This document shows, in pieces, positions 18,101 to 27,315 of a DNA stretch of 64,000 nucleotides. The stretch comes from Arcanobacterium sp. GTDB taxonomy: Bacteria > Actinomycetota > Actinomycetes > Actinomycetales > Actinomycetaceae. The translations under genes were made by a program, and so were the position numbers. The stretch's first letter is position 1, and every line of letters begins with the position of its first letter. A model generated the notes under the pieces. The model was not told the DNA's origin, did no database searches, and worked only from the letters and a program-made list of their open reading frames with translations. The stretch lies in contig JALFSN010000002.1 in NCBI GenBank assembly GCA_022778805.1, positions 310,001 through 374,000 of the forward strand, read 5' to 3'.

Positions 18101-18874
18101 CTACTCCTCTTCTTCGAGTTCACCCACCATTTCGTAGAGTTCCCCAGCCGTGAGCTGAGCTTTCTCCTCGGCGGAGAAATCGTGCACAATCGCGCCGCGG
18201 TTGAGCACCAGCATTCGATTCCCCAGCTCCAGCGCATCTTTTAAGTGGTGAGTAATCATCAGAGCGCTCAAACGTTTCTCCGCAATCGTCTGCTGGGTAA
18301 AATTCAAGACCACTCTGGCCGTCTTCGGATCCAACGCGGCAGTATGCTCGTCGAGCAGCAGCAGACGTGGCTCTTTCATCGTGGCCATCAGCAGCGTAAT
18401 CGCCTGACGCTGGCCGCCAGAGAGCACGCCAATAGCGCTGTCGAGACGCGATTCCAGCCCCAGCCCCAAAGGAGCCACGATATCCCGAAACTCTTGGCGT
18501 TTTTCCTCGTTCATGGAGATACGCAGCCCGCGATTTTCGCCGCGCTTTTGAGCCAAAGCCAGATTTTCTGCCACCGTCATACGCGGAGCCGTGCCCATTT
18601 TAGGATCTTGAAACACTCGCCCAATCAGGGCTGCCCGATCTTCTTCGGCCGTGTTCGTCACGTCTGCCCCATCGATGAGCACCCGCCCAGAATCCACACG
18701 AATAGCCCCTGAGATTACGTTGAGCAGCGTAGATTTACCCGCCCCATTGCCGCCGACGACCGTAATGAAATCGCCTTGAGCCACCTCAAGACTCACATCT
18801 GCGAGCGCCTGAAACGCATCTGCCGTGCGCTGATGAAAAGTTTTGTTTACATGCTCAAGAGTGAGAACGTTCAC
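18101..18874 (-). CDS. ABC transporter ATPase, TrpZ-like
   Basis: 257 aa. Walker A GGNGAGKST (~39-47), signature LSGGQRQAITLL (~152), Walker B LLLLDEHTAALDP (~171-183) and the H-loop MITHH. The DEHTAALDP Walker B, with His after Glu, is typical of ATPases that partner ABC_sub_bind lipoproteins (the TrpXYZ-type group). Its ATG overlaps the permease stop (ATGA). The upstream Trp attenuator makes tryptophan or a tryptophan precursor the best substrate guess. Confidence 0.92.
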   Translation of the reverse strand: MNVLTLEHVNKTFHQRTADAFQALADVSLEVAQGDFITVVGGNGAGKSTLLNVISGAIRVDSGRVLIDGADVTNTAEEDRAALIGRVFQDPKMGTAPRMTVAENLALAQKRGENRGLRISMNEEKRQEFRDIVAPLGLGLESRLDSAIGVLSGGQRQAITLLMATMKEPRLLLLDEHTAALDPKTARVVLNFTQQTIAEKRLSALMITHHLKDALELGNRMLVLNRGAIVHDFSAEEKAQLTAGELYEMVGELEEEE

Positions 18875-19959
18875 TGCTCCTCCTTCGTTCGTGTCTCTTC
18901 CGTGACGCCGCTGACTTCCGCGCCAGCAGTACTGGCCGACGTCACCGATGTGCCAACTCCCGATGCATTGACTGCAGCACTGACCGACGCGCTAGCTGAC
19001 CCATTAGCTGGGGCGCTGACCGCCTGCACATCGGCAGGCGATGACGTTTTCTCAGCGCCACCGCTGGGCTGAGGGCGGACTGACCTGCGCATCTGCGTGC
19101 GCGAAAACCATTGCTGGAGTGCGGGAATAGATAGGCACAGACCGAGAATGACAGCTGAAAACAGCTTGAAGTGATCGGTATTGACGTGGAGCATCAGCAC
19201 GAGAGCCAACAGCAGACGGTAGACGACCGAGCCGAGAAAAATCGTGAGCAGCCGCACCGGCAAACTCACATTTTTCACGAGCACTTCGCCAATAATAATG
19301 GCCGCCAAGCCGATTACGATTGACCCCACTCCCATTGAGATGTCTGCATAGCCGTTATCCGTCGCCACTAAATACCCTGAGAGCGCAATGAGGCCATTGC
19401 CCATCATGTAGCCAAGCATCGTCATTTCAGCAGAGGGAATCCCCAGAGCGTTAGCCATCACGGGATTGTCCCCCGTGGCGATGAGTGCTTGCCCCATATC
19501 AGTGCGGAAGAAAACCCCCAGAACTGCCACGGCCACGGCAATCACCACCACGCCGATCACCAAGGTATCGACGTTGCGCGGCAGACCCAGCCCCGCAATC
19601 ATTGATTTCAGCGTGAACTGCGAGGATATTGAGATGTTCGCCCGCCCGAGAAACACCAAGTTCACCGAGTAGAGGCCAGTCATCGTGATAATGCCGGCGA
19701 GAAGCGAGTTGATGCGCACACGCGTGATGAGTAACGCCGTCACCGCTCCTGCCGCAGCGCCCACCAGCAAGGCCACTAGCCCTGCGAGCAGCGGGTGCAT
19801 ACCCAGCAGCAAAAACTGTGCCCCCGTGGCCGCTCCCAGTGTAAACGACGATTCCGTCGTCAGGTCTGCCTCGTTGAGCACTCGGAACGTGATGTAAACT
19901 CCGATGCCCATAATGGTCCAAATAGCTCCCTGCGAAAGAGCCGATAGCAGAATATCCAC
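18871..19959 (-). CDS. ABC transporter permease, TrpY-like
   Basis: 362 aa, with about eight or nine membrane helices across residues 1-285 and a polar Ala/Ser/Thr/Glu tail (~295-362) that is longer than usual. It belongs to the LivH/BPD_transp_2-type permeases (motifs ITFRVLNEADLTTESSFTLGA and VSLPVRLLTIFLGSVVYRLL) that work with ABC_sub_bind proteins. Second gene of the predicted tryptophan operon; 31 bp separate it from the binding-protein gene. Confidence 0.9.
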   Translation of the reverse strand: MDILLSALSQGAIWTIMGIGVYITFRVLNEADLTTESSFTLGAATGAQFLLLGMHPLLAGLVALLVGAAAGAVTALLITRVRINSLLAGIITMTGLYSVNLVFLGRANISISSQFTLKSMIAGLGLPRNVDTLVIGVVVIAVAVAVLGVFFRTDMGQALIATGDNPVMANALGIPSAEMTMLGYMMGNGLIALSGYLVATDNGYADISMGVGSIVIGLAAIIIGEVLVKNVSLPVRLLTIFLGSVVYRLLLALVLMLHVNTDHFKLFSAVILGLCLSIPALQQWFSRTQMRRSVRPQPSGGAEKTSSPADVQAVSAPANGSASASVSAAVNASGVGTSVTSASTAGAEVSGVTEETRTKEEQ

Positions 19960-19990
19960 TGTTGTTTCCTCTTCTCTTCGCTATCGATCG

Positions 19991-21172
19991 CTACTTCTTT
20001 GCGGGGTTCATGTCGATAGCATCTTTGCTGACGGCTGGCGGAATCGTCATCCCCAGCGCCGCCGCTTGCGTACTATTGATGAACTTATTGGAAATCGTGC
20101 TCACCTTTACCGGATATGTGGCGAGATCAGCGCCCTCAATCACGTCGGCCGCCACGTCCCCTGAATCAGCTCCCCACAGGTATTGATTGAGCCCCACAGT
20201 GGCAAGGCATCCCGACTGTACCATGGCATCGACAGTGGGATAGAGGCCTACTTTGTGGGCGGTAGTGGTGGGCACGAGGGTGTCGAGCGAACTGGCAATA
20301 GTATTGTCTTGCGGGAGATAGATGGCATCCACCTCAGTGGCGAGCTGCTCAGCCACCTGCTTCAAATCATTGGTAGAGGTGATCGTCGCCTCTTTGAGCG
20401 TGAACCCCTCGCTCGGGGCGAGCTGGCGAATGCTCTGCACCTGCTGCACTGCGTTTTGCTCAGACGTGTTGTAGAGGACGCCGAGCCGCTTAGCATCGGG
20501 CTGAATCTCTTTAATCAGCTTGAGAGTATCGGCGTTGTTGTTGGCATACGTGGCACCGCTGACGAGTTTGCCTGGTTTCTTAAGATCAGCAACCAAGCCA
20601 GCCCCTACGGGATCAGAGACGCCAGCAAATACCACCGGCACATCTCCTTGCGCAGAATTCATCAAGGCCTGCGCTGCTGGAGTGGCGATGCCAATCAGTA
20701 AATCTTTGCCATCTGCCATAAAGTTATCGGCAATCGTTTTCAGGAGGTTTTGATCGCCCTGCCCTTGCTGGTATTCGATCTGCATATTGACGCCGTTGAT
20801 ATATCCGCGTTTTGCCAACTCATCGAGCAAGCCATAGCGAATATCGTCGAGAGAGGGATGCTCCATAAACTGCAAAATCCCCACTTTCAATACGTCTCCA
20901 TGTTTGAGCAGGGGATTCTTTGGATCGAGCTGCTTGGCCTTTCCACTCGCCACGATTCGTTCAGCGCCAACTGGCTGATAGCTAGCTGGCACTAGATCAT
21001 TTCCAGATGCTTGCCCTGATGCACCACCAGTCGCTTGCTCAGCAGCTGGCTTATTTCCCGTGGCTGCTCCCGCATGTTCCAGCTCATTGAGCCGCTGCAG
21101 CGACGGCATCACCAACAGCAATACCAACAGTGCCCCCACGAGAAACGAACCGATCGCGGTTATTTTCTTCAT
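19991..21172 (-). CDS. ABC_sub_bind family substrate-binding protein, TrpX-like
   Basis: 393 aa from ATG 21172 (AAAGGA nine bases before); a TTG at 21181 is less likely. The N-terminus MKKITAIGSFLVGALLVLLLVMP is a signal anchor with no lipobox cysteine, so the protein may stay tethered. An Ala/Gly linker (~35-60) leads to a two-lobed binding domain: LKVGILQFMEHPSLDDIRYG (~93) and later FAGVSDPVGAGLV and LGVLYNTSEQNAV, which match PF04392. In Gram-positives this family includes TrpX. It is the first structural gene after the Trp leader and attenuator. Confidence 0.9.
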   Translation of the reverse strand: MKKITAIGSFLVGALLVLLLVMPSLQRLNELEHAGAATGNKPAAEQATGGASGQASGNDLVPASYQPVGAERIVASGKAKQLDPKNPLLKHGDVLKVGILQFMEHPSLDDIRYGLLDELAKRGYINGVNMQIEYQQGQGDQNLLKTIADNFMADGKDLLIGIATPAAQALMNSAQGDVPVVFAGVSDPVGAGLVADLKKPGKLVSGATYANNNADTLKLIKEIQPDAKRLGVLYNTSEQNAVQQVQSIRQLAPSEGFTLKEATITSTNDLKQVAEQLATEVDAIYLPQDNTIASSLDTLVPTTTAHKVGLYPTVDAMVQSGCLATVGLNQYLWGADSGDVAADVIEGADLATYPVKVSTISNKFINSTQAAALGMTIPPAVSKDAIDMNPAKK

Positions 21173-21453
21173 CTTTCCCAATCCTTTTCACTGATTACGT
21201 CTTTTATTACGTCTTTGCCACATGACGTTCATCATGCTCCGCCATGACGACTGCGCGCTCTTCGCTGTGACGACTGCGCGGCCTCGCCGTGACGGTCGCT
21301 CCGCTGTACTCGCTGCTACTGCCGTATTCAGCCGCTGGCGGCTGCTTAGACGGCTGCTCTAGGTGATTGCTCCAGGCGGCTCTGCGGCTGCTTATTCTCG
21401 ATTGCCAGCTCTCCGCCCCACGCAGTACTTCACAATCCACATGGCACAAGAAA

Positions 21454-21477
21454 AGCCCTCACGGTGACCGGAGGGCT
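21454..21477 (-). terminator. Attenuator terminator of the trp-type ABC operon
   Basis: Read on the minus strand, AGCCCTC and GAGGGCT (with inner CCG/CGG pairing) form a stable hairpin followed by TTTTCTTG. It sits ~280 bp before the first structural gene and ~80 bp after the leader peptide stop: the geometry of transcription attenuation. Confidence 0.85.
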
Positions 21478-21552
21478 CAGAAATTTCAAGCGAATCTGTT
21501 CGTTGCCGCCGCACAATCACCTGCTCAATGCGATCTGTGCAGCCACAACCGG
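21468..21552 (-). promoter_or_regulatory. Possible antiterminator pairing in the trp leader
   Basis: CCGG(TTGT)GGCT at 21552-21541 can pair with AGCC(CT)CCGG at 21477-21468 (8 bp with an internal loop). The second element includes the 5' arm of the terminator, so the two structures would exclude each other. Drawn by hand; folding energies not computed. Confidence 0.5.
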
Positions 21553-21557
21553 CTCAG

Positions 21558-21620
21558 CTAGGCAGACCGCCAACCAAACCAGCTACGCCAACGCGCAACC
21601 ATCGTGCGCCCACGAACCAT
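21558..21620 (-). CDS. Trp-rich leader peptide (20 aa) of the ABC operon
   Basis: ATG 21620, TAG 21558-21560, with GAGAGGAAG upstream. The product is MVRGRTMVARWRSWFGWRSA, with Trp codons at 11, 14 and 17 (bases 21590, 21581 and 21572). A ribosome stalled there for lack of charged tRNA-Trp would stand next to the region that can sequester the terminator arm. It is too short for standard gene calls. Known precedent: trp leader peptides of actinobacterial trp operons; here the target is a transporter operon. Confidence 0.88.
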   Translation of the reverse strand: MVRGRTMVARWRSWFGWRSA

Positions 21621-21660
21621 GTCGCTTCCTCTCTATACATTTCTACACATTGTTGCTAAC

Positions 21661-21689
21661 AACATAGCAGGGGCATATTACACGCGCAA
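21661..21689 (-). promoter_or_regulatory. Probable promoter of the trp-type ABC operon
   Basis: On the minus strand, TTGCGC (21689-21684) and TATGTT (21666-21661) are separated by exactly 17 bp and lie ~40 bp before the leader peptide ATG. Confidence 0.55.
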
Positions 21690-21833
21690 ATATGCGACGC
21701 ATCGTGAAATGCGCTTGCGTGAGCGGCTGTCCGTGCTCCCTACACACCCGCCGTCAATCCGGCATATAGCCCGCGCGCCGCGCGTAAATCCGACAAATGG
21801 CTAGATGCAACGCATGAATAATAGACTGATGCC

Positions 21834-24800
21834 ATGTTTGCGATGGCGAAAGTTTCTTTGAAAAATCGAGCCTTTGTGGCACTCGTTTCCGTAGTGATCG
21901 CCGTGCTGGGCGTCTTCGCTATGAGCACTCTTCGCCAGGAGCTCATCCCCAGTGTGCAACTGCCGCAAATATCGGTGCTCACCACCAGCGTCGGAGCCAC
22001 ATCGGAGCAGATGAAAGAGCGCGTGAGCGTCCCCATTGAGCAAGCTGTGAGCACTATTGCAGAAGTCGAATCCACCCGCACCCAATCGGCCAGTTCTTTC
22101 TCCATGGTCACGATTGAGCTCACCTACGGATCAGACGTCGCTCGCGCCACAAGCAAAGTGGAATTAGCTATCTCGCGGGTCAAGGATAATTTTCCTCAGG
22201 ATGCTGAGCCGCAAGTCTTTTCGGGAGGAACATCGAGTATTCCGCTCAGTTACGTGGCTGTGACGAGCAATGGCTCTCCATTGGAGGTAGCTCAGCGAAT
22301 TCGCAGCGCCGTCATTCCGCAGCTGCAAAAAATATCCGGCGTCTCACAAGTACAGATCGTGGGAGCGCCAGAGCAAGTGGTGCGTATCGGCATTGACTCC
22401 GCCAAAGCGCGCACGCTCGGAATTGATGCAAACGCCATCAAAAATGCCCTCGATAATAACGGGCTCGCCGTGCCCGTAGGAACACTCACGGATAACGACG
22501 GCAACGCCACTATCGACGTCACCGTCGGTAAAAAATTACTCAGCCTTGACGATCTGAAAAACGTGCCCGTCACCGGCCCCACAGAGACGGTGCAGCTACC
22601 TGATGGCTCTAGCACTGAACGGCCAACCGCCACATACCCACTGAGCGACATTGCCAGTGTGCAGCTTGAAGCGGGCAAGCATTCAGTGGTTGGCCAGCTA
22701 GATGGCAAAGATGCTCTCGCACTACTCATTTTCCCCACAGCGAATGCCAATCTCGTGCAAACCTCGGCCAACGTCAATAGCACACTGACGGAGCTTGCCG
22801 CTTCAGTGGGTGCGGACACTCGTTTCACATCTTTCTTTGAGCAGGCTCCCTACATCACGCAATCCGTGCGCTCTCTCGCCCAGGAGGGAGCAATCGGCTT
22901 AGGTTTTGCCATACTCGTCATTCTCATTTTCTTGCTCTCATTCCGTTCCACGGCCGTGACGGCGGTATCCGTGCCACTCTCGCTGCTCGCTGGTTTTATT
23001 GGAATGCTGGTATTTGGCTACACCATCAATATGCTCACCCTCGCCGCCCTCACACTCACCATCGGGCGCGTGGTGGACGATTCCATCGTCGTCATCGAAA
23101 ACATCAAGCGGCATCTGGACTACGGACAGCCAAAGTTACGCGCCATTCTTGACGCCGTACGCGAAGTGGCGAGCGCCGTCACTGCCTCTACACTCGTATC
23201 GATTATCGTCTTCGTACCTATCGGACTCATTGGCGGTATGGTTGGTGAACTGTTCAAGCCATTTGCGTTCACCGTGGTCTTGGCTCTGGCCGCTTCGCTC
23301 TTCGTGGCGCTCACTATCGTGCCGGTGCTCGCTTACTGGTTCCTCAAGCCGTCTGCCACTGCACAGGCCGCTGCTCAGGAAGATGAGGCTGCCGCTGCAA
23401 CGCTGCGCTCCCAAGTGGAGCAGCGCGAAGAACGCTACTGGCTGCGGCGCGCATATCGGCCAGCTTTGCGCGGCACACAAAAGTATCCGCGCACAACCGT
23501 CGTCATTGCCGTGGCGTTGCTCGGACTTACCGTAGCTCTCATTCCTGCGTTGCACGTGAATCTGATGGGAACAAGCAATCAGGGCATGGTGATGATTTCG
23601 CAGCGCGTGCGCCCTGGAGCAAGCATGGAGGCAAAAATTGCGATGGCCGGCGACGTGGAGAAAGCTCTGCGAGGCCATAGCAGGGTAAAATCCGTCGCTA
23701 CCATTGCCAGTTCCGGCGGCGGCACTATGATGGGCATGAGCGGAGGCTCAAGTACGTCAGCGGCTGGCGATGCAATCTCATACTTAGTGAGCATAGACAC
23801 CTCAGCGGATATCACGGCGCTCACTGACGATTTGATTGCCAGCGGGGAGAAAGCTGCCAGCCAGGCACAGGGAGCTGCTGCCGCCGCGCGCGCCGCCGGA
23901 AATACGGGCGCGACTGCCAGCGGGAGCGCCGGAGAACACACTGAAGACCGCACTGGAACGGGAGACATATCTGATTTTTCGAGTTCTGCCCAAAGCCTGC
24001 TAGGGGCAGACACCGTGGATGTGGCTATCACAGCACCTACTCAAGCTGACCTGCAGAAGGCGAGCGACGCCGTCACGGCCGCCCTCACAGATCTTCCTGA
24101 AGCAAAAGCTGTGAGTTCCGATCTCAGCGCGCAAGCGCCTGCCATACAGATCACCGTGAAGCGAGATGTCGCCGCTCGTATGGGACTGAGTGAAAATGAC
24201 GTCGTCGGACTCATCTCCGCACAGATGGTAGAGCCAAAAATTGGCACTATTACGCTCGACAATATCGACACGTCCATTTACCTCTCGATCATCAATCCGG
24301 TAAAAACCGTCTCGGAATTGCGCGAGATGACCCTTCTCGGCCAGCCGATTACAGCTATAGCCGATATTCAAGAGGTGAAGTCCATCCCGACGATTATCAC
24401 GAATAATGGGCAGACGACGGCCACTATTTCGGCGACGCCGAAGAACAGCAACGATATTGGGGCGCTGACGACGGCATTGCAGAAGAAACTTGCCAGTACA
24501 ACTTTGCCAGATGGAGCCGTCACGAACGTCGGAGGAGCTGCCAAGCAGATAGCGGATTCGTTCAGCCAGCTTCTGCTGGCAATTGCTGCTGCCATACTGC
24601 TGATTTACGTAGTGCTCGTGTGGATTTTCAAGAGTCTGCTGCAGCCACTGCTGCTGCTCATTGCCATTCCGTTTGCGGCCATTGGCTCCTTTGCCGCGCT
24701 GCTAATCACCCACACCGCCCTCGATCTCTCGGCTATGGTGGGGATGCTGATGCTCACTGGCATCGTGGTGACGAACGCCATCGTGCTCATCGACTTAATC

Positions 24801-25076
24801 AATCAGTACCGCACGCGCGGCGATTCACTCTCGAACGCCATTTACAATGGCGCTATGCGCCGACTGCGTCCCATCGTTATGACGGCGCTCGCCACAGTCG
24901 CTGCGATGGTTCCTATGGCTTTGGGCTTTAGTGCCAACTCTGGTTTTATCTCTCAGCCGCTGGCCATCACCGTGATTGGCGGCCTCGTGAGCTCCACAGC
25001 GCTCACGCTGGTACTCCTGCCAGTGCTATATCGGCTAGTGGAGGGAGTAAAAGCGGCACACGCCAAGCGAGCGTAA
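21834..25076 (+). CDS. RND-family efflux transporter (AcrB/HAE1-like)
   Basis: 1080 aa, with another ATG nine bases downstream as an alternative start. It has the RND layout: helix 1 (~10-30, FVALVSVVIAVLGVFAM), a large periplasmic-type loop with the conserved start QELIPSVQLPQISV, then helices 2-6 around 345-505. In these, AALTLTIGRVVDDSIVVIENI is the RND motif with the proton-relay Asp pair. A second half begins near residue 560 and ends with helices 920-1070. The extracellular part of the second loop carries a Gly/Ala/Ser/Thr insert (~640-720). It exports drugs, lipids or peptides by proton antiport; no outer-membrane or adaptor gene is nearby, as expected in a Gram-positive. Confidence 0.92.
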   Translation: MFAMAKVSLKNRAFVALVSVVIAVLGVFAMSTLRQELIPSVQLPQISVLTTSVGATSEQMKERVSVPIEQAVSTIAEVESTRTQSASSFSMVTIELTYGSDVARATSKVELAISRVKDNFPQDAEPQVFSGGTSSIPLSYVAVTSNGSPLEVAQRIRSAVIPQLQKISGVSQVQIVGAPEQVVRIGIDSAKARTLGIDANAIKNALDNNGLAVPVGTLTDNDGNATIDVTVGKKLLSLDDLKNVPVTGPTETVQLPDGSSTERPTATYPLSDIASVQLEAGKHSVVGQLDGKDALALLIFPTANANLVQTSANVNSTLTELAASVGADTRFTSFFEQAPYITQSVRSLAQEGAIGLGFAILVILIFLLSFRSTAVTAVSVPLSLLAGFIGMLVFGYTINMLTLAALTLTIGRVVDDSIVVIENIKRHLDYGQPKLRAILDAVREVASAVTASTLVSIIVFVPIGLIGGMVGELFKPFAFTVVLALAASLFVALTIVPVLAYWFLKPSATAQAAAQEDEAAAATLRSQVEQREERYWLRRAYRPALRGTQKYPRTTVVIAVALLGLTVALIPALHVNLMGTSNQGMVMISQRVRPGASMEAKIAMAGDVEKALRGHSRVKSVATIASSGGGTMMGMSGGSSTSAAGDAISYLVSIDTSADITALTDDLIASGEKAASQAQGAAAAARAAGNTGATASGSAGEHTEDRTGTGDISDFSSSAQSLLGADTVDVAITAPTQADLQKASDAVTAALTDLPEAKAVSSDLSAQAPAIQITVKRDVAARMGLSENDVVGLISAQMVEPKIGTITLDNIDTSIYLSIINPVKTVSELREMTLLGQPITAIADIQEVKSIPTIITNNGQTTATISATPKNSNDIGALTTALQKKLASTTLPDGAVTNVGGAAKQIADSFSQLLLAIAAAILLIYVVLVWIFKSLLQPLLLLIAIPFAAIGSFAALLITHTALDLSAMVGMLMLTGIVVTNAIVLIDLINQYRTRGDSLSNAIYNGAMRRLRPIVMTALATVAAMVPMALGFSANSGFISQPLAITVIGGLVSSTALTLVLLPVLYRLVEGVKAAHAKRA

Positions 25077-25203
25077 AACGCCGCACACTGGGCTGCTCAC
25101 TGTGCTACTTATCCCACTTATCCCCTACTGATCCACAGCCCTAGAGATAGGCAATGAACTCGGGGATAAGGAGCACAACAGTGGCAGAGAAGCGGTAAAG
25201 AAT

Positions 25204-25242
25204 AAAAAACGACTCGGCAGGATAACCATCAACCACCGAGCC
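25204..25242 (-). terminator. Terminator of tRNA-Arg
   Basis: On the minus strand GGCTCGG (25242-25236) pairs with CCGAGTC (25217-25211), followed by GTTTTTT; it begins seven bases after the tRNA. Confidence 0.8.
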
Positions 25243-25248
25243 GAATCG

Positions 25249-25321
25249 CGCGCCAGAAGGGACTCGAACCCCCAACCTTCTGATCCGTAGTCAGATGCTC
25301 TATCCATTGAGCTACTGGCGC
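25249..25321 (-). tRNA. tRNA-Arg (anticodon ACG)
   Basis: 73 nt. The acceptor stem GCGCCAG/CTGGCGC, the D arm GCTC...GAGC and the T loop TTCGAGT are present. The anticodon stem TCTGA/TCAGA has loop CTACGGA, giving ACG (read as inosine). CCA is not encoded. Confidence 0.96.
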
Positions 25322-25516
25322 ATTTATTCATTTGTGAACGTGCTCCATCTTAGCGCCCTGCCACCCCCATACCAAAATTAGCTGGCGTGGCAGTAGTTAC
25401 ACCTCCCTGCTACTTTCCGCTCGTGCTGCCTGTGCCACTCCCGCATACGCCACCTCTGCCATTTCAGCGCACGCCATTCCCACGGGCATCATTTCAGCGC
25501 GTGCACTCCAAGTTCA

Positions 25517-26407
25517 CTACGCCGCAGTGAGCAGTTCTTTCCTGGCAGCTCGCCGCTGAATGAGCCGCGGAGTGATGACGCCGTGGCGCGGCGCAAAAAG
25601 CCACGCCAGCAAAAATTCCAGCGCACTGACGAGGACGATCGTTCCCCCAGCGGGCAAATCCAGCGCCCACGATAGATAGAGGCCGATAATAGCCGCTCCC
25701 GCACCCAAGCCAGCCGACGTCACCATCATCGGGGCTAGCCGTTCCGTGAGCAGCCGAGCGGTGGCCGGAGGAGTGACGAGCAGCGCCAACACCAAGATAT
25801 TTCCGATTGAGCGCACTGAAAGTACGACTGCCGTGGTGACTAAGAGATAGAGCGTAAGATCGAGCAGAAAGACCGGAAGCCCATTCGCGCGAGCAGTCTC
25901 ACGCTCAAAAGCAACAGCCATGAAGTAGGGATTTAAGACGATGATCAATGTGACAATCACGGCAGTGGCGACGACGGCAGTGAGCACATCGCCGGTCGAT
26001 ACTCCCGCAATCGAACCAAACAAAAACGACGTGAGCGAACCAGTGTAGCCAGGTGCTTTAGAGATAATCACAATCCCCGCAGCAAATGTGCTCGTCATGA
26101 GAAACCCGATCACGTTCTGCTCGCTCACCCTTGGAAATTGGGCGAGCACCGCGATGAGCACCGCCGTCACGAGACCTGCTACCAAACCCCCGAGCAGCAG
26201 CGAGCCGCCCATGAGAAATGCCACCGCTATCCCAGGAAAGACCGAATGCGCCACGGCGTCACCAAGAAAAGCCATTCCTCGCAGCACCACGTGGTTGCCC
26301 ACGACGGCACACACGACAGCACACAGCACTGCCACGATGAGGGCGCGCGGCAGAAACGCTAGGAGCGGATTAGTGAGATCAGCTATGAAGTCCCACGGGG
26401 TCAGCAT
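25517..26407 (-). CDS. Anchored-repeat zinc ABC transporter permease (ZnuB/MntB-like)
   Basis: 296 aa from ATG 26407, with GGAGGAG just upstream; a longer open frame to 26545 reads through the ATPase gene. About eight helices in the ABC-3 family pattern: ALIVAVLCAVVCAVVGNHVV, VVLRGMAFLGDAVAHSVFPG (the signature Asp/His region), then repeated hydrophobic blocks to ~280. It forms the membrane pore for zinc or manganese import with the ATPase whose stop it overlaps. Last gene of the Zur-box operon (TIGR03770 type). Confidence 0.93.
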   Translation of the reverse strand: MLTPWDFIADLTNPLLAFLPRALIVAVLCAVVCAVVGNHVVLRGMAFLGDAVAHSVFPGIAVAFLMGGSLLLGGLVAGLVTAVLIAVLAQFPRVSEQNVIGFLMTSTFAAGIVIISKAPGYTGSLTSFLFGSIAGVSTGDVLTAVVATAVIVTLIIVLNPYFMAVAFERETARANGLPVFLLDLTLYLLVTTAVVLSVRSIGNILVLALLVTPPATARLLTERLAPMMVTSAGLGAGAAIIGLYLSWALDLPAGGTIVLVSALEFLLAWLFAPRHGVITPRLIQRRAARKELLTAA

Positions 26408-27315
26408 GTCATCTCCTCCAATGGCGACGGTGTGTGAGTGGGCAGGGACGATGAGATATGGGCAGGCGATAGTGCCGCAGCGTGAGTGAGCCCCAGCCCC
26501 GCAAGCAGCGGAGAATCTGGCTGCACTTGGAATGTGGCCGACCACGGCTCCGCGTCAAGCAGCTCTGCCGGAGCGCCGTCTGCATAAACATGTTCACGCA
26601 GCAAAATGAGCCGATCGCACGTAGCTTGCGCACTTGGCAAATCGTGGGTAGACATGAGCAGCGTCTCACCCTCACGAGCCAAATTTTGAAAGAGTGCAAT
26701 CAAGATCTCTTGCGTGGGCATATCAAGCCCAGTGAACGGCTCATCGAGCAACAGCACCGACGGCTTTTTGGCCAAAGCGCGAGCAATCAGCACCCGCTGG
26801 CGCTGCCCTCCAGAAAGTTCACCAATGGGACGGCCAGCGAGATCGGTCATCCGCACCCGCGCGAGAGCAGTAGCGCACAACTGGTGATCTGCTTTATTGG
26901 CACGCCCAAATCTCGCCGTGCGCACGCGCCCTCCTAAAACGGCCTCGTAGACCGTCAGCGGAAGTGCCCAATCGACGTCATGCCGCTGGGGTACGTAACC
27001 CACACTATTTCGGCGAACTTTCACATCCATTTCGCCGCTCACGCTCACGCTGCCGCTATCGATGGGAAGAAGACCGAGGATAGCGCGCATCAACGTGGTT
27101 TTCCCAGCGCCATTTGGGCCGAGCAATCCCACGAGTTCCCCGCGTGCGAGCGCAAAAGTAATATCGTGGAGCACGTGCCGCCTGCCGAGAGTCACGTGGA
27201 GATTTTTTACCTCCACCGGATGCACAGACTCCGGATGCACAGGTTTCTGGTGTGCAGAGCTCGAACGTGCAAGCTCCGGATGCATAGGCTCCGAATTTCT
27301 CAGCCTTAAATTCAT
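26401..27315 (-). CDS. Anchored-repeat zinc ABC transporter ATPase (ZnuC-like)
   Basis: 304 aa from ATG 27315, which overlaps the upstream stop (ATGA) and has GAGGAA. A His/Pro/Ser-rich N-terminal stretch (~5-30) precedes the ATPase domain. Walker A GPNGAGKTT (~68-76), Q-loop YVPQRHDVDW, signature LSGGQRQRVLIARAL (~162-176), Walker B VLLLDEPFTGLD and H-loop MSTHDLP. The tail beyond ~245 is unusual and ends PTHTPSPLEEMTC. It energises metal uptake with the permease (TIGR03771 type). Confidence 0.93.
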   Translation of the reverse strand: MNLRLRNSEPMHPELARSSSAHQKPVHPESVHPVEVKNLHVTLGRRHVLHDITFALARGELVGLLGPNGAGKTTLMRAILGLLPIDSGSVSVSGEMDVKVRRNSVGYVPQRHDVDWALPLTVYEAVLGGRVRTARFGRANKADHQLCATALARVRMTDLAGRPIGELSGGQRQRVLIARALAKKPSVLLLDEPFTGLDMPTQEILIALFQNLAREGETLLMSTHDLPSAQATCDRLILLREHVYADGAPAELLDAEPWSATFQVQPDSPLLAGLGLTHAAALSPAHISSSLPTHTPSPLEEMTC

